Below, piece by piece: positions 44,116-53,805 of a DNA stretch of 64,000 nt. The stretch spans positions 2,976,001-3,040,000 of the forward strand of contig CAWARU010000001.1 of the NCBI GenBank assembly GCA_963784575.1, in the 5' to 3' direction. Under the pieces are notes generated by a model. The model did not search any database and was not told the DNA's origin. It worked only from the letters and a program-made list of their open reading frames with translations. How positions within the stretch are numbered: position 1 is the first letter of the stretch; every line of letters begins with the position of its first letter. This DNA comes from CAWARU01 sp963784575 (GTDB lineage: Bacteria > Pseudomonadota > Gammaproteobacteria > UBA6186 > Azoamicaceae). Position numbers and translations under genes: made by a program.

Positions 44116-45348
44116 TTAATTCAGATGAACCAGGAAGCCTTTTAAATATTCCGATTCTTCAAGCATCGGATGGACGGGGTGATCGGGCCCTGCTTGGAGT
44201 CTTTTGACTATTTTTGCAGAGCGAGGGCCTTTACTTGCTTGTGATCGCTGGAAATATTTCGAGAGTGCTCGCATCAAACATCCGTGTAGATCTTCTTCTT
44301 TGACATGATAGGAACAGGAAGCAATGAGCAGAAATCCGCCGGGTGCTGTTAATTGTATGCCCTTATTTAAAAGTTTTTCATAGCCTTTGAGACCTGCAGC
44401 CAGATCCTTTTTCACTTTTACAAATGCTGGCGGATCTAAAATTACAATATCAAATTTTTGGGATGACTCAATCCGGCTGTCCATATCTTTGAAAACATCT
44501 TGGCAGACAAATTCGCAACCCGCTTCAAGCCCATTTTCTGCAGCAGTTTTTCTTGCGTTTAAGATAGCACTTTCAGAACGATCTACGCCAATCACTCTTT
44601 TAGCACCTGTTTTTGCAGCTTGCAGGCTGAATCCGCCGCTATAGCAATAATAATCAATAACATGGGAAGATCTTGCCAAAACGAGAGAAGCAACGAGCCT
44701 GCGGTTTTCGCGGTGATCATAAAACCATCCCGTTTTTTGGCCAGTAGAGAGATCGATTGAAAAGTTCATCTCATTTTCAATCACACGTAATTCTTGGAGG
44801 GGTTTCCCAATAATAACAGGCTCAGTTTCTAGCAGACCTTCTTTTTGTCGTGCATTAGTATCATTTTTAAAATAAAGTGTGCTGGGTTGGAAAAGATCGG
44901 TCAGAGCAGCAATCAAGGGTTCGCGGAGTTTATCCATTCCTTGGGTATTCAGTTGCAGCACAAATACGTCGTTGAAACGATCGATAATCAAACCAGGCAA
45001 ATCATCGCCTTCAGCATGAATGAGGCGATAGTAAGGCGCTTCAAAAAAATGCTCACGAAGTGCTAGGGCATTTTGGAGGCGTTTTTTGAAAAAATCAGCA
45101 TCTATGGCCTCATCAGGATTTCTGGTGAGCACCCGAAAAGCAATGAGGGAATGGCGATTAAAATAGCCAATCGCCAGGAATTTTCCGTGGAGCTGTAACT
45201 CCACTAATTGACCAGGTTCTATAGATTTAGTTGAATTACTTTGTTCAATTTCATTGGCATAAACCCAAGGATAGCCAGAAATAACACGTTTTTGGCATTT
45301 CGCTAGTAATTGGATGGTCGGTAATGATTGCTTGAATGTTCGAGTCAT
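44116..45348 (-). CDS. rlmI: 23S rRNA m5C1962-type methyltransferase (RlmI family)
   Basis: The 410-residue protein has an N-terminal PUA domain (QKRVISGYPWVYANEI, then GQLVELQLHGKFLAIGYFNR), a central domain, and a Rossmann methyltransferase: SAM-binding VIDYYCYSGGFSLQAAKTGA, GVDRSESAI, IVILDPPAFVK (motif IV) and ASCSYHV with the catalytic Cys. These features match RlmI/YccW, which methylates C1962 of 23S rRNA. The gene is divergent from murJ, with the hairpin element at 45383 between. Confidence 0.9.
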   Translation of the reverse strand: MTRTFKQSLPTIQLLAKCQKRVISGYPWVYANEIEQSNSTKSIEPGQLVELQLHGKFLAIGYFNRHSLIAFRVLTRNPDEAIDADFFKKRLQNALALREHFFEAPYYRLIHAEGDDLPGLIIDRFNDVFVLQLNTQGMDKLREPLIAALTDLFQPSTLYFKNDTNARQKEGLLETEPVIIGKPLQELRVIENEMNFSIDLSTGQKTGWFYDHRENRRLVASLVLARSSHVIDYYCYSGGFSLQAAKTGAKRVIGVDRSESAILNARKTAAENGLEAGCEFVCQDVFKDMDSRIESSQKFDIVILDPPAFVKVKKDLAAGLKGYEKLLNKGIQLTAPGGFLLIASCSYHVKEEDLHGCLMRALSKYFQRSQASKGPRSAKIVKRLQAGPDHPVHPMLEESEYLKGFLVHLN

Positions 45349-45382
45349 GCCTGGAATTGTGACTTAAAAACGGGTACAATGT

Positions 45383-45530
45383 CTAGGCCCGTTGACATTT
45401 CGCTAGGTTGAGCCGAAAATCATTGATTTACGAGCACCGCAGCGCAGTTTATGTTAGAAATAAATGAGCAGCGGAGCACAGGAAATCAATGATTTGCGGC
45501 CAACATAGTAGAAATTTCAACGGGCCTTAG
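45383..45530. mobile_element. MITE-like imperfect inverted-repeat element abutting murJ
   Basis: CTAGGCCCGTTGACATTTC at the left end (45383-45401) is mirrored by GAAATTTCAACGGGCCTTAG at the right end (45511-45530). The inner parts also pair: AAATCATTGATTT at 45417-45429 with its complement at 45483-45495, and GAGCACCGCAGC with GCAGCGGAGCAC. The whole 148 bp can fold into one long hairpin. It encodes no protein. The right end stops one base before ATG 45531 of murJ, so the gene's leader lies in the stem. A related end is seen at 56655-56679. Transposition is inferred from the repeat-end structure only; no target duplication is clear. Confidence 0.6.
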
Positions 45531-47075
45531 ATGAGCAAGCAACTTTTAAAATCTACCGCGGTGACGAGCAGCATGACCTTCGTTTCTCGAGTCCTGGGCT
45601 TTATCCGGGAAATGGTGGCTGCGCATGTTTTTGGCGCGAGTCTCGGTTATGACGCCTTTATCGTCGCCTCTAAGATCCCAAATTTCATGCGGCGCTTGTT
45701 TGCGGAAGGTGCTTTTTCACAAGCTTTTGTACCGATTTTGTCTGAATACCGAGTGAAATGTACTGAAGAAGAAGTGCAGACCTTTGTAAATCGGGTTTCT
45801 GGCTGCTTTGCAGTGGTGCTATTGGTCGTTACTGTTATTGGGATCCTCATTGCACCGCTTCTGGTTTTATTGTTTGCACCAGGTTTTGCCACAGTAGAAA
45901 ATGGTTCTCGCTATGAACTCGCAACAGAAATGCTGCGCATCACCTTCCCCTATCTGATGTTCATTTCTCTCACTGCATTCGCGGGCGGCATCTTGAATAG
46001 TTTCGGTCGTTTTGCAATTCCCGCCATCACCCCAGTTTTTTTAAACATCGTGATGATCATTGCATCGCTTTGGTTCACGCCTTTTTTCAAAGAACCTGCG
46101 TTGGCACTCGCCTGGGGGATATTTCTGGGTGGTATCGTACAACTTGTGTTTCAATGGCCATTTTTAAAGAAGCTTAATTTGCTACCGCGTCCAGAAATAA
46201 ATTGGAAGGATAAAGGGGTGCGCAGAATCTTATTGCTGATGCTGCCCGCATTGCTTGGAGTTTCTGTCAATCAGTTGAATTTGATGTTAACGTCAGTCTT
46301 TGCTTCATTTTTGCCGGTAGGCAGCGTATCTTGGCTATATTATGCCGAGCGGCTGATGGAATTTCCTTTAGGGGGTTTTGCTGTGGCGCTTGCAACCGTA
46401 GTACTGCCCCGAATGGCGCGCCAGCATGCGGATGCGAGGCAAGAAGAATTTTCCATTACTTTGGATTGGGGATTGCGCTGGGTGATGCTGGTTGGCTTGC
46501 CTGCAGCGCTTGGGCTTTATTTTTTGGCGGGTCCGTTATTAGTCACCTTATTTCAGTCTGGAAAGTTCACAGAACGTGATGTTTTGATGAGCCAACCTTG
46601 TTTGATGGCATATGCTTTTGGCATCATGGGCTTTATGGGCGTCAAAATTTTTGCTTCTGCCTACTATGCCAAGCAAAATATCAAAACTCCAGTGCATTAT
46701 GCTATCGTCACTGTCATAGCCAATGCTGTTTTAAGCATTCTTTTCATTCAATATTTTGCTCAGATGGGCTTGGCCTTGGCAACTTCGCTTGCTGCATTGT
46801 TGAATGCCAGCTTGCTTGCGATAGGATTGTTTCGGCGCGGTCAATTTCAATTGCAACCCGGCTGGGGGGCTTTGATTTTGCAACTTGCCTTGGCTTGTAT
46901 TGTGATGACCGCAGTGATCTCGTATTTTAACCCGAGCATCGAGGAATGGTTTGCCTTTGATGTCCGGACCCGAATTTTGATATTGGCAGCACTTATTTTT
47001 GGGAGCATTGCTGCTTATATTACGACTTTGTTTGCGAGCGGCTTGCGAGTGCATCATATGCTGGCAAAAGCATGA
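45531..47075 (+). CDS. murJ: Lipid II flippase MurJ
   Basis: The 514-residue MOP-superfamily membrane protein has about 14 hydrophobic segments. Family motifs include TFVSRVLGFIREMVAAHVFGA near the N-terminus (Arg lining the cavity), RRLFAEGAFSQAFVPIL, and WLYYAERLMEFPLGGFAVALATVVLP. It flips lipid II for peptidoglycan synthesis. There is no clear ribosome binding site before ATG 45531; the preceding bases belong to the inverted-repeat element. In relatives it is followed by ribF; here ileS follows after 80 bp. Confidence 0.95.
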   Translation: MSKQLLKSTAVTSSMTFVSRVLGFIREMVAAHVFGASLGYDAFIVASKIPNFMRRLFAEGAFSQAFVPILSEYRVKCTEEEVQTFVNRVSGCFAVVLLVVTVIGILIAPLLVLLFAPGFATVENGSRYELATEMLRITFPYLMFISLTAFAGGILNSFGRFAIPAITPVFLNIVMIIASLWFTPFFKEPALALAWGIFLGGIVQLVFQWPFLKKLNLLPRPEINWKDKGVRRILLLMLPALLGVSVNQLNLMLTSVFASFLPVGSVSWLYYAERLMEFPLGGFAVALATVVLPRMARQHADARQEEFSITLDWGLRWVMLVGLPAALGLYFLAGPLLVTLFQSGKFTERDVLMSQPCLMAYAFGIMGFMGVKIFASAYYAKQNIKTPVHYAIVTVIANAVLSILFIQYFAQMGLALATSLAALLNASLLAIGLFRRGQFQLQPGWGALILQLALACIVMTAVISYFNPSIEEWFAFDVRTRILILAALIFGSIAAYITTLFASGLRVHHMLAKA

Positions 47076-47155
47076 AATGACGCCATTCTCAATTTTTATT
47101 AGTGGGTTCCTGCCTCTAGCTGGAATCCACAAAAGTTAAATAATAGGTGAATAAA

Positions 47156-50053
47156 ATGTCTGATAAATCAGAGTCTCAAAAATCTGAAAATTACAAAGAT
47201 ACCTTGAATCTTCCGAATACTGCTTTCCCCATGAAGGCAAATTTGAGTACGCGCGAACCGGAAATTCTGAAAAAATGGCAGGAGTTGAATCTCTATCAGA
47301 AAGTTTGCGACAAAACCAAAAACAATCCAAAATTTATTTTGCATGATGGCCCGCCTTATGCAAATGGCAGCATCCACATCGGGCACGGCTTGAACATCAT
47401 TTTGAAAGACATGGTGATCAAATCAAAGTTTTTGAGCGGCTATTTCACGCCTTTTGTGCCAGGATGGGATTGCCATGGCCTGCCAATCGAGCTTAATGTC
47501 GAAAAGAAGGTAGGTAAAGCGGGCGATAAAATCGATGCAAAAACTTTTCGAAAAAAATGCAGAGAATATGCGGAAAGCCAGATTGATATTCAGCGCCGCG
47601 ATTTTGTGCGATTGGGCGTGCTTGGCGATTGGGATCATCCTTACAAAACTATGGATCCGCAATATGAAGCGGATACGGTTCGAACTCTCGCTAAAATTGT
47701 TGAAAATGGCCATGTGATCAAAGGCTATAAACCGGTGCATTGGTGCATCGATTGCGGTTCTGCTTTGGCGGAAGCAGAAGTAGAATATCGCAACAAAACT
47801 TCTCCTTCTATCGATGTTAAATTCAAAGTGCTGGATAAAAATACTTTGCCAGACTCTTATAAATCTGCGCTAAAGGCAAAAGGGATCCCAGAAAATCAAG
47901 CAGTTTCCGTTGTGATCTGGACCACCACACCCTGGACCTTGCCTGCGAACGAAGCAGTTGCGGTGCATCCGGAACATCGCTATGAATTGGTTAAAATTCC
48001 GAAGATTTCTAATGAGCAAAACCGCGATAACGATAGCTTCGAAATCGTCATTCTGGTTTCCGAATTGGTATCCTCTGTCATGAAGCGATTTGGGGTAGAA
48101 GAATTCGAAGCACTGGCAGCTTGCGATGGTAAGTCTTTACAAGGCATTCGTTTGCAACATCCTTTTTATGATAAACAAGTTCCTATTGTGTTAGGGGATC
48201 ATGTAACACTCGATGCAGGCACCGGTGCTGTTCATACCGCACCTGCGCATGGACAGGATGACTTTATTGTTGGTGAAAAATATAATTTGCCGCTTGAGAA
48301 CCCTGTTCAAGATAATGGCTGCTATGTACCAGATTTACCTTTATTTGGCGGTGAATTTGTCTTAAAAGCCAATGATAAAATCATCGAATTGCTGCAAGAT
48401 CGCGGGCAATTGTTGCATTTTGAAAAACTCGAACACAGCTATCCTCATTGCTGGCGTCATAAAACAGCACTCATTTTCCGCGCCACCCAGCAATGGTTTA
48501 TCAGCATGGAGAAGGAAAGACTCAGAAAAAATGCTTTGGATGCCATTCAGAAAGTGACTTGGATCCCAACCTGGGGGCAGGGACGCTTAGAGGGGATGTT
48601 GAGAGAAGGCAGACCCGACTGGTGCATCTCAAGACAACGTACCTGGGGGGTGCCTTTATGTTTCTTCACTCACCGAAAGACAGGCGAATTACATCCGAAT
48701 ACGCCTCATTTGATGGAAGAAGTCGCCAAAAGAATCGAAAAATTGGACATCGATGCCTGGTATGATTTGCCGATCGAAGATTTTTTGGGGCCAGATGAGG
48801 CAAAGGACTACGAAAAGTCTTTCCATACCTTGGATGTTTGGTTTGATGCCGGTTCTTCACACTTTTCTGTGTTAGAGCGTCGTAAAGAACTCGCTTTCCC
48901 AGCAGATTTATACTTGGAAGGATCTGATCAGCATCGCGGCTGGTTCCTATCTTCTCTTTTGACGGCAGTAGCTATGAAGGAACAGGCACCTTATAAACAA
49001 GTGCTCACGCATGGATTCATGACCGATGCTGATGGTTATAAGATGTCAAAATCGCTTGGTAATGTGCTGGCGCCAGAAAAAGTTGTCAATAGCCTTGGGG
49101 CAGATGTGATGCGGCTTTGGGTTTCAGGCGTTGACTATCAAGGAGAGGTGGCAGTTTCTGAAGAAATTTTGAAGCGAAGCGGCGATATTTATCGGCGTAT
49201 TCGCAATACGGCAAGATTTTTGCTGGCTAATTTAAATGGTTTTGATCCTGCCTTGCATCAGGTACCTGCAGATAAAATGCTCGCACTAGATCGCTTCATT
49301 GTGCATCGTGCCATGGAATTACAGGAAGAAATTATCACAGCCTTCAATAATTATCATTTTCATTTGGTGCATCAAAAGATCCATAATTTCTGCTCCATTG
49401 ATCTCGGCAGTTTTTATTTGGATATCATCAAAGACCGACAATACACCGGCAAAACCGCTGGGGTGCCGCGACGTTCGGCGCAAACTGCGCTATACCATAT
49501 CGCAGAAGCGCTGGTGCGCTGGATGGCTCCTATCTTAAGTTTCACCGCAGAAGAAATCTGGCACTTCATGCCAGGTAAGCGCGAAGAATCTGTGTTCCTA
49601 GCAGCGTGGTATGGGGAATTTCCAAAAATCGCACTGGAAGAGAACATGAGCGATTCCTTTTGGCAGCAGATACTAGAAGTCCGGGATTTGGTCAACAAAG
49701 CTTTGGAAGATGCGAGAGCCCAAGGCAAAATTGGTTCAGGATTGGAAGCTATCGTAGATCTTTATTGTGGCGAAAAACTTTATGGGCTATTATCGCAATT
49801 AGAGGATGAATTACGCTTTGTATTGATTACTTCCGAAGCGCATATCCATCCTATCAAGGATAGGCCAAGTGATGCGAGAGAAACTGGAAACCCTGAACTT
49901 TGGTTGGTGGTGAAATCCTCAAGTTACGAGAAATGCGTTCGCTGCTGGCATAGGCAGCAGGATGTCAACGCAGATCCCCATTATCCCGGCATTTGTGGCC
50001 GCTGTGTTGTAAATGTGAAGGAAGGCAACGGGGAGATTAGGCTCTTTGCTTGA
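47156..50053 (+). CDS. ileS: Isoleucyl-tRNA synthetase
   Basis: Starting at ATG 47156 (965 residues; GTG 47147 is in frame but overlaps the AGGTGA ribosome binding site). Class I signatures: PYANGSIHIGHGLN (HIGH), KMSKSLGN (KMSKS); an editing domain around WTTTPWTLPANEAVAVHPE and GTGAVHTAPAHGQDD; and a C-terminal zinc site CVRCWHRQQDVN with CGRCVVN. Length and zinc tail match the bacterial IleRS of gammaproteobacteria. It is followed by lspA, as usual. Confidence 0.97.
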   Translation: MSDKSESQKSENYKDTLNLPNTAFPMKANLSTREPEILKKWQELNLYQKVCDKTKNNPKFILHDGPPYANGSIHIGHGLNIILKDMVIKSKFLSGYFTPFVPGWDCHGLPIELNVEKKVGKAGDKIDAKTFRKKCREYAESQIDIQRRDFVRLGVLGDWDHPYKTMDPQYEADTVRTLAKIVENGHVIKGYKPVHWCIDCGSALAEAEVEYRNKTSPSIDVKFKVLDKNTLPDSYKSALKAKGIPENQAVSVVIWTTTPWTLPANEAVAVHPEHRYELVKIPKISNEQNRDNDSFEIVILVSELVSSVMKRFGVEEFEALAACDGKSLQGIRLQHPFYDKQVPIVLGDHVTLDAGTGAVHTAPAHGQDDFIVGEKYNLPLENPVQDNGCYVPDLPLFGGEFVLKANDKIIELLQDRGQLLHFEKLEHSYPHCWRHKTALIFRATQQWFISMEKERLRKNALDAIQKVTWIPTWGQGRLEGMLREGRPDWCISRQRTWGVPLCFFTHRKTGELHPNTPHLMEEVAKRIEKLDIDAWYDLPIEDFLGPDEAKDYEKSFHTLDVWFDAGSSHFSVLERRKELAFPADLYLEGSDQHRGWFLSSLLTAVAMKEQAPYKQVLTHGFMTDADGYKMSKSLGNVLAPEKVVNSLGADVMRLWVSGVDYQGEVAVSEEILKRSGDIYRRIRNTARFLLANLNGFDPALHQVPADKMLALDRFIVHRAMELQEEIITAFNNYHFHLVHQKIHNFCSIDLGSFYLDIIKDRQYTGKTAGVPRRSAQTALYHIAEALVRWMAPILSFTAEEIWHFMPGKREESVFLAAWYGEFPKIALEENMSDSFWQQILEVRDLVNKALEDARAQGKIGSGLEAIVDLYCGEKLYGLLSQLEDELRFVLITSEAHIHPIKDRPSDARETGNPELWLVVKSSSYEKCVRCWHRQQDVNADPHYPGICGRCVVNVKEGNGEIRLFA

Positions 50054-50118
50054 GCAAGAAACTAAAACTGCGGCAGGAAAAACGATAGTGACAGAATATA
50101 GGAAGAGGTGATAGATAA

Positions 50119-50646
50119 ATGAACATGGCAAATTCGAAAATTGAGTTTATGTCAGATTCTAGGAAAAAAATGTCCATACGGAGAAAGGCATTGCTGCTCA
50201 GTATTGCTGTCATCATTCTAGATCAGATTACCAAGTATTTAAGCACGCACTATCTTGCGGCTTTAGGTTATCAGGGCTTGCCTGTTTTTGAAGGATTCAG
50301 TTTGGTATTGCACCACAATACCGGTGCTGCTTTTGGCTTTTTGGCACAGTCATCGGGTTGGCAACGTTGGTTTTTCAGCAGCATGGCTGTTATAGTCAGT
50401 GCAGGGATTTATTTTTGGCTTGGCGGATTGAAAGGCCGGAAAAATCTCATGGAAGGCTTATCGCTGGCATTGATATTGGGCGGCGCATTGGGGAATCTAT
50501 GGGATCGTTTAGTGCAGGGTTATGTGACAGATTTTATTTTATTGTATTACAAAGATTATCCGCCATTTCCTACCTTTAATATTGCAGATACTGCCATCAG
50601 TGTGGGTGTTTTCTTGTTTGCGATTGATATGTTCAGAAAGAAGTAA
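50119..50646 (+). CDS. lspA: Lipoprotein signal peptidase II
   Basis: The 175-residue protein has four hydrophobic helices and the aspartyl-protease motifs: LDQITKY near the N-terminus, HHNTGAAFGF, GNLWDRLVQGYVTDFI with the first catalytic Asp, and FNIADTAIS with the second. It cleaves prolipoproteins after lipidation. GAGGTGA precedes ATG 50119. The N-terminus has about 20 extra residues before the first helix. fkpB and ispH, often next, are absent; pilin genes converge instead. Confidence 0.95.
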   Translation: MNMANSKIEFMSDSRKKMSIRRKALLLSIAVIILDQITKYLSTHYLAALGYQGLPVFEGFSLVLHHNTGAAFGFLAQSSGWQRWFFSSMAVIVSAGIYFWLGGLKGRKNLMEGLSLALILGGALGNLWDRLVQGYVTDFILLYYKDYPPFPTFNIADTAISVGVFLFAIDMFRKK

Positions 50647-50648
50647 AG

Positions 50649-51110
50649 TTACTGTGTCCAGCAAGTTGAGGTAGTACTGGTTCCCGAACAATTGGTCGCG
50701 CTGAATGCATATCGATTTCCGTTGGTATCGATCTGCATGCATGAGCACTTGGAGTCGCTGGTTTGAGTTCCTGTAACAACTGCTGATGCTAGGAAGCAAT
50801 TGGTACCGCAAGTATTAACGGTATAATTATAAAAAGTTGAAGCGGTAATTGAACTGGGTAATGTAGTGAAAACGGTGCCTGCAGCTGTAGCGGTAGCGTA
50901 GTTAGGAAAAGCATTATTTTGAAGAAAATATTGCTGTGCCAAACTTAGGATCTGGTTCAAATTTGCTTGGGCAGCGCTGCGACGCGACTGCAGGGTGTAG
51001 CTGCTATAGGAAGTTATTGCTATCGCTGCCAAAATAACTATTATGGTCATGGCCACCAAGAGTTCTAATATAGTAAAACCCTGGCGAAGTTTGTTTGAGC
51101 TACCGTTCAT
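50649..51110 (-). CDS. Type IV pilin-like protein (PilE/PilA type)
   Basis: I chose ATG 51110 (153 residues) because AGGGA lies nine bases upstream and the leader MNGSSNKLRQG has normal prepilin length; the frame is open from 51131. The prepilin peptidase site is G/FTILELLVAMTIIVILAAIA with Glu5. The rest resembles PilE-type minor pilins: LQSRRSAAQANLNQILSLAQQYF, then a Ser/Thr-rich domain with several Cys that can form disulfides (NTCGTNC, SKCSCMQ). It likely assembles with the neighbouring FimT-like protein in a type IV pilus or DNA-uptake fibre. The position next to lspA is common for pilin genes in gammaproteobacteria. Confidence 0.88.
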   Translation of the reverse strand: MNGSSNKLRQGFTILELLVAMTIIVILAAIAITSYSSYTLQSRRSAAQANLNQILSLAQQYFLQNNAFPNYATATAAGTVFTTLPSSITASTFYNYTVNTCGTNCFLASAVVTGTQTSDSKCSCMQIDTNGNRYAFSATNCSGTSTTSTCWTQ

Positions 51111-51222
51111 GCATGATCCCTGAACATCCATATAATGTTAATTGTACATGACCTGATGTTAATAAAATTATAGGACGGCCTCAGTTTGTTTCAAGTTTCT
51201 TTAATGACAATGGGTAACTTGG

Positions 51223-51774
51223 TTAATGACAATGAGTAACGCGGTTGCAAGTAACTTTATTGGCCTTGAAATTATCGAGTCCTTTTTTTGGTTTATAGAT
51301 AAAATGACCTATATCCATAGTCATTGATCTGCCATTGGGAAAAATATTCAATTGCGTTTTGCCGCCGAAATCATACTCGAGCTTTCCATGCGCGACACCT
51401 GGGAACTTCTTAATTATTTTATCAGCTTTTATCGGACGGAGTTTTTCAGCGGTTTCATTCTCAAAGATAATAAAACCGCCGGACCAATCATTTTCTTCAT
51501 TGCAGTAAAAATCTTTGTCGTGAATTTGATTATCTCTACTGCCACAGAGGCTTACAACTTTTTTTCGCAAAAAAGCTTCATTTTTTGCAAAACTGATGGC
51601 TTGTTTTAAGCGATCTAAAACGATATCCTGTTCTTGCCGAACATACAATAAATTGAAATTTGGAATGGCAATCATGCATAGGTAACTTAGGATGCTTAGC
51701 ACTATAAAAATCTCAAGGACAGTAAATCCATTAGTCTCCTTATTAAAAAAATTTAAATGTCCTAATTTTCCCAT
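51223..51774 (-). CDS. GspH/FimT-family pseudopilin
   Basis: The 183-residue protein has a prepilin leader ending in G before FTVLEIFIVLSILSYLCMIAIP (Glu5 present; the hydrophobic helix shows less common Tyr and Cys). A FimT/GspH beta domain follows: LKQAISFAKNEAFLRKKVVSLC, DWSGGFIIFEN and FNPNGRSMT-like sequence (here FPNGRSMTMD). It would sit at the pilus tip as a minor pilin. It is upstream of the PilE-like gene on the same strand, 112 bp apart. Confidence 0.85.
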   Translation of the reverse strand: MGKLGHLNFFNKETNGFTVLEIFIVLSILSYLCMIAIPNFNLLYVRQEQDIVLDRLKQAISFAKNEAFLRKKVVSLCGSRDNQIHDKDFYCNEENDWSGGFIIFENETAEKLRPIKADKIIKKFPGVAHGKLEYDFGGKTQLNIFPNGRSMTMDIGHFIYKPKKGLDNFKANKVTCNRVTHCH

Positions 51775-51942
51775 TTCGTGAATTTTTCCCTAGAAAATTT
51801 CTTACTATTTATGCCAGGAAGAGTGTAATAAAACGAGAATAACAGAACTTTATTTTCAAACAATCCGTTTTATAGCCGATCAAATGTTATTCAAAAGTAT
51901 TTTTTAAAAAATATTTTTAAAAGTATTTATAGCTGCGCTACT

Positions 51943-52935
51943 TTAATGGCTTTTAGGCCGCTTGGATCCTTCATGTTCTTGGCTTAATGGTTTTGGTTCA
52001 ATACCTTGTTCTTGCTTAAGTTGCGGTGTTTTTTCATGTGAAGCGGCAACCTTATACCCAGGTAACAAAGGTTCTGCATGAGCTGTCTCTGATCTTGCTT
52101 CTCGATCATGAGTTTCTAAAACCCGTTGTCTCGCCCTTTCGTTTTGTATTTTGATATCTTCTCGCGTCGCATTTAATCTCGTTCTATCTCCCCAAGCTGC
52201 ATTGATGACTCTCTGTCCTCGATCTGTGACAGGTTTTGCGGTAGCAGCTCTTCTTTTTTCCAATTCTGCCATGATTTCCTGATTTCTTCGTTCTGCATCT
52301 CGCACAATGACCATGATTTGCTGATTAGCGGTATTCAATTGCTCTGGAGAAACGAGTTGCTTATTGGCAAGTAATGTATTTCTTGCAGATTGGAAATTCG
52401 CTACCAAATCCTGATTCCTCTTAAGTTCCACGGCCAGATCTTTATCTTGGAGTGCAGAAAGATTGGCAGGTTTCAATGGTGGCCTTGTTGGTGTGGTTTC
52501 TGTCCTTTCTCGCATCGCCTCTCTTTCTCCCTCAACCTCTGTATATGAATGAGGAAAGGAAAAGGAGGGATTATATCCTGTCCAAAAATTGAACCAGGCA
52601 AGTTGTTCCATAAAAGAATTGACATTTGCAGCGGTGGTGTTGTCCACAACATTCGAGGATATCAGATTCATATGCTCTATCAACCTGGAATGAGAACCGA
52701 GGCTTTGAATAATTGGCAATCCCGTTTGTGAGATTGGATGCGCTGCTGCATTTGCAAACTCTGCGGTGGACTCTGCAACTTTTTCAGCGGCATGTAATGT
52801 ATGCTCTGCCAGTGGTCCGACACCCACACCTATCTGAGAAATAGAAGGACCTGAACCCATATTTGAAACAAAAGAACCAATACCAGCCAGTAAATGGGCT
52901 GCTACTTTTACTAAACCAACAACAATATCTGCCAT
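51943..52935 (-). CDS. Hypothetical 330-residue effector-like protein
   Basis: No family is recognised. The N-terminal 100 residues are Ala/Gly/Ser-rich with weakly hydrophobic helices (VVGLVKVAAHLLAGIGSFVS), without a clear signal peptide. From 155 to 290 it is a charged helical, coiled-coil-like region (e.g. LAVELKRNQDLVANFQSARN). The last 45 residues are Glu/Lys/Gln-rich and end in SKRPKSH. The charged disordered C-terminus suits a type IV secretion substrate, but this is only a suggestion. It stands alone between fimT and the GNAT gene. Confidence 0.55.
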   Translation of the reverse strand: MADIVVGLVKVAAHLLAGIGSFVSNMGSGPSISQIGVGVGPLAEHTLHAAEKVAESTAEFANAAAHPISQTGLPIIQSLGSHSRLIEHMNLISSNVVDNTTAANVNSFMEQLAWFNFWTGYNPSFSFPHSYTEVEGEREAMRERTETTPTRPPLKPANLSALQDKDLAVELKRNQDLVANFQSARNTLLANKQLVSPEQLNTANQQIMVIVRDAERRNQEIMAELEKRRAATAKPVTDRGQRVINAAWGDRTRLNATREDIKIQNERARQRVLETHDREARSETAHAEPLLPGYKVAASHEKTPQLKQEQGIEPKPLSQEHEGSKRPKSH

Positions 52936-53069
52936 ATAATTCCTTATTTCAAAACTTTGCTATAACTACAGTATAGGATTGGCGAATTTGCTATTGCCAC
53001 TATTATGGTGTACGGTTTGATATTTACTCTGTAAAAATTAATGTAACGTGTAGCAAGATTAAGATTAGT

Positions 53070-53618
53070 ATGATTGAAACTAATGAATTGATATTACGAC
53101 ATGCGACCAAAGAAGATGCACCGGAATTTGTCTCTATGGTCACTAAACCCGCATATACTGAATTATCCCCCTTTGGCAATCTGTCTGCAGAATCTGCTAA
53201 TCAATTTATAGATAGCATCATTTTAAGCTTTGAGACAAAGCCCAAGCCAAATTTTCAATTTTGGACTGTCATCGATAAAAAAACCAATACTTATGCTGGC
53301 TATGTGGGTTATCAACCCGTTGTTTTTGAAAATAAAGAGGAAAGTATGTATTTTACAGGTTTTGTCAGAAAATTTTGGGGGACTCAAATTCCCCTACATT
53401 CTGCTGTTGCAGCCTGTAAATATGCTTTTAATGGTGGAAATAATGGTGGAAATCTTAACCGAATGATTGCTATGATTCACCCCGATGACGTTGAGAGCCT
53501 CTATATTGCTCAAACTTTAGGTTGTCATTTTGAAAAAGAATGCCGATATTATGATGCAACATTTCTGCTATTTTCATTGATTGCTAGTCAAATTGCAGAA
53601 ATGACGGAAATTAAATAA
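53070..53618 (+). CDS. GNAT-family N-acetyltransferase (RimJ/RimL-like)
   Basis: The 182-residue protein opens like RimJ/RimL enzymes (MIETNELILRHATKEDAPEF) and has AGYVGYQPVVF, and the C-terminal NRMIAMIHPDDVESLYIAQTLGCHFE, typical of the acetyl-CoA-binding end of this subfamily. The central R/Q-x-x-G-x-G/A segment is weakly conserved (KFWGTQIPLHSAV), so activity could be reduced. A short repeat (GGNNGGN) sits in the middle. Target unknown. Confidence 0.75.
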   Translation: MIETNELILRHATKEDAPEFVSMVTKPAYTELSPFGNLSAESANQFIDSIILSFETKPKPNFQFWTVIDKKTNTYAGYVGYQPVVFENKEESMYFTGFVRKFWGTQIPLHSAVAACKYAFNGGNNGGNLNRMIAMIHPDDVESLYIAQTLGCHFEKECRYYDATFLLFSLIASQIAEMTEIK

Positions 53619-53805
53619 ACAATATTAATAAATATACTTAGAAATAAAACTTAGTATTTCTTCAGATGCTACCCACTGGTCAAGAAAAATGCTATTCTTT
53701 GCTCTCATTTTTTATCTTTTTACTATGCAATTTTATCGCATCACTCCTATTATTGGGGTAGGGCGTGTTTTTTAATGAAGGGCAAAATAGGAACTGGGTG
53801 TTTGT

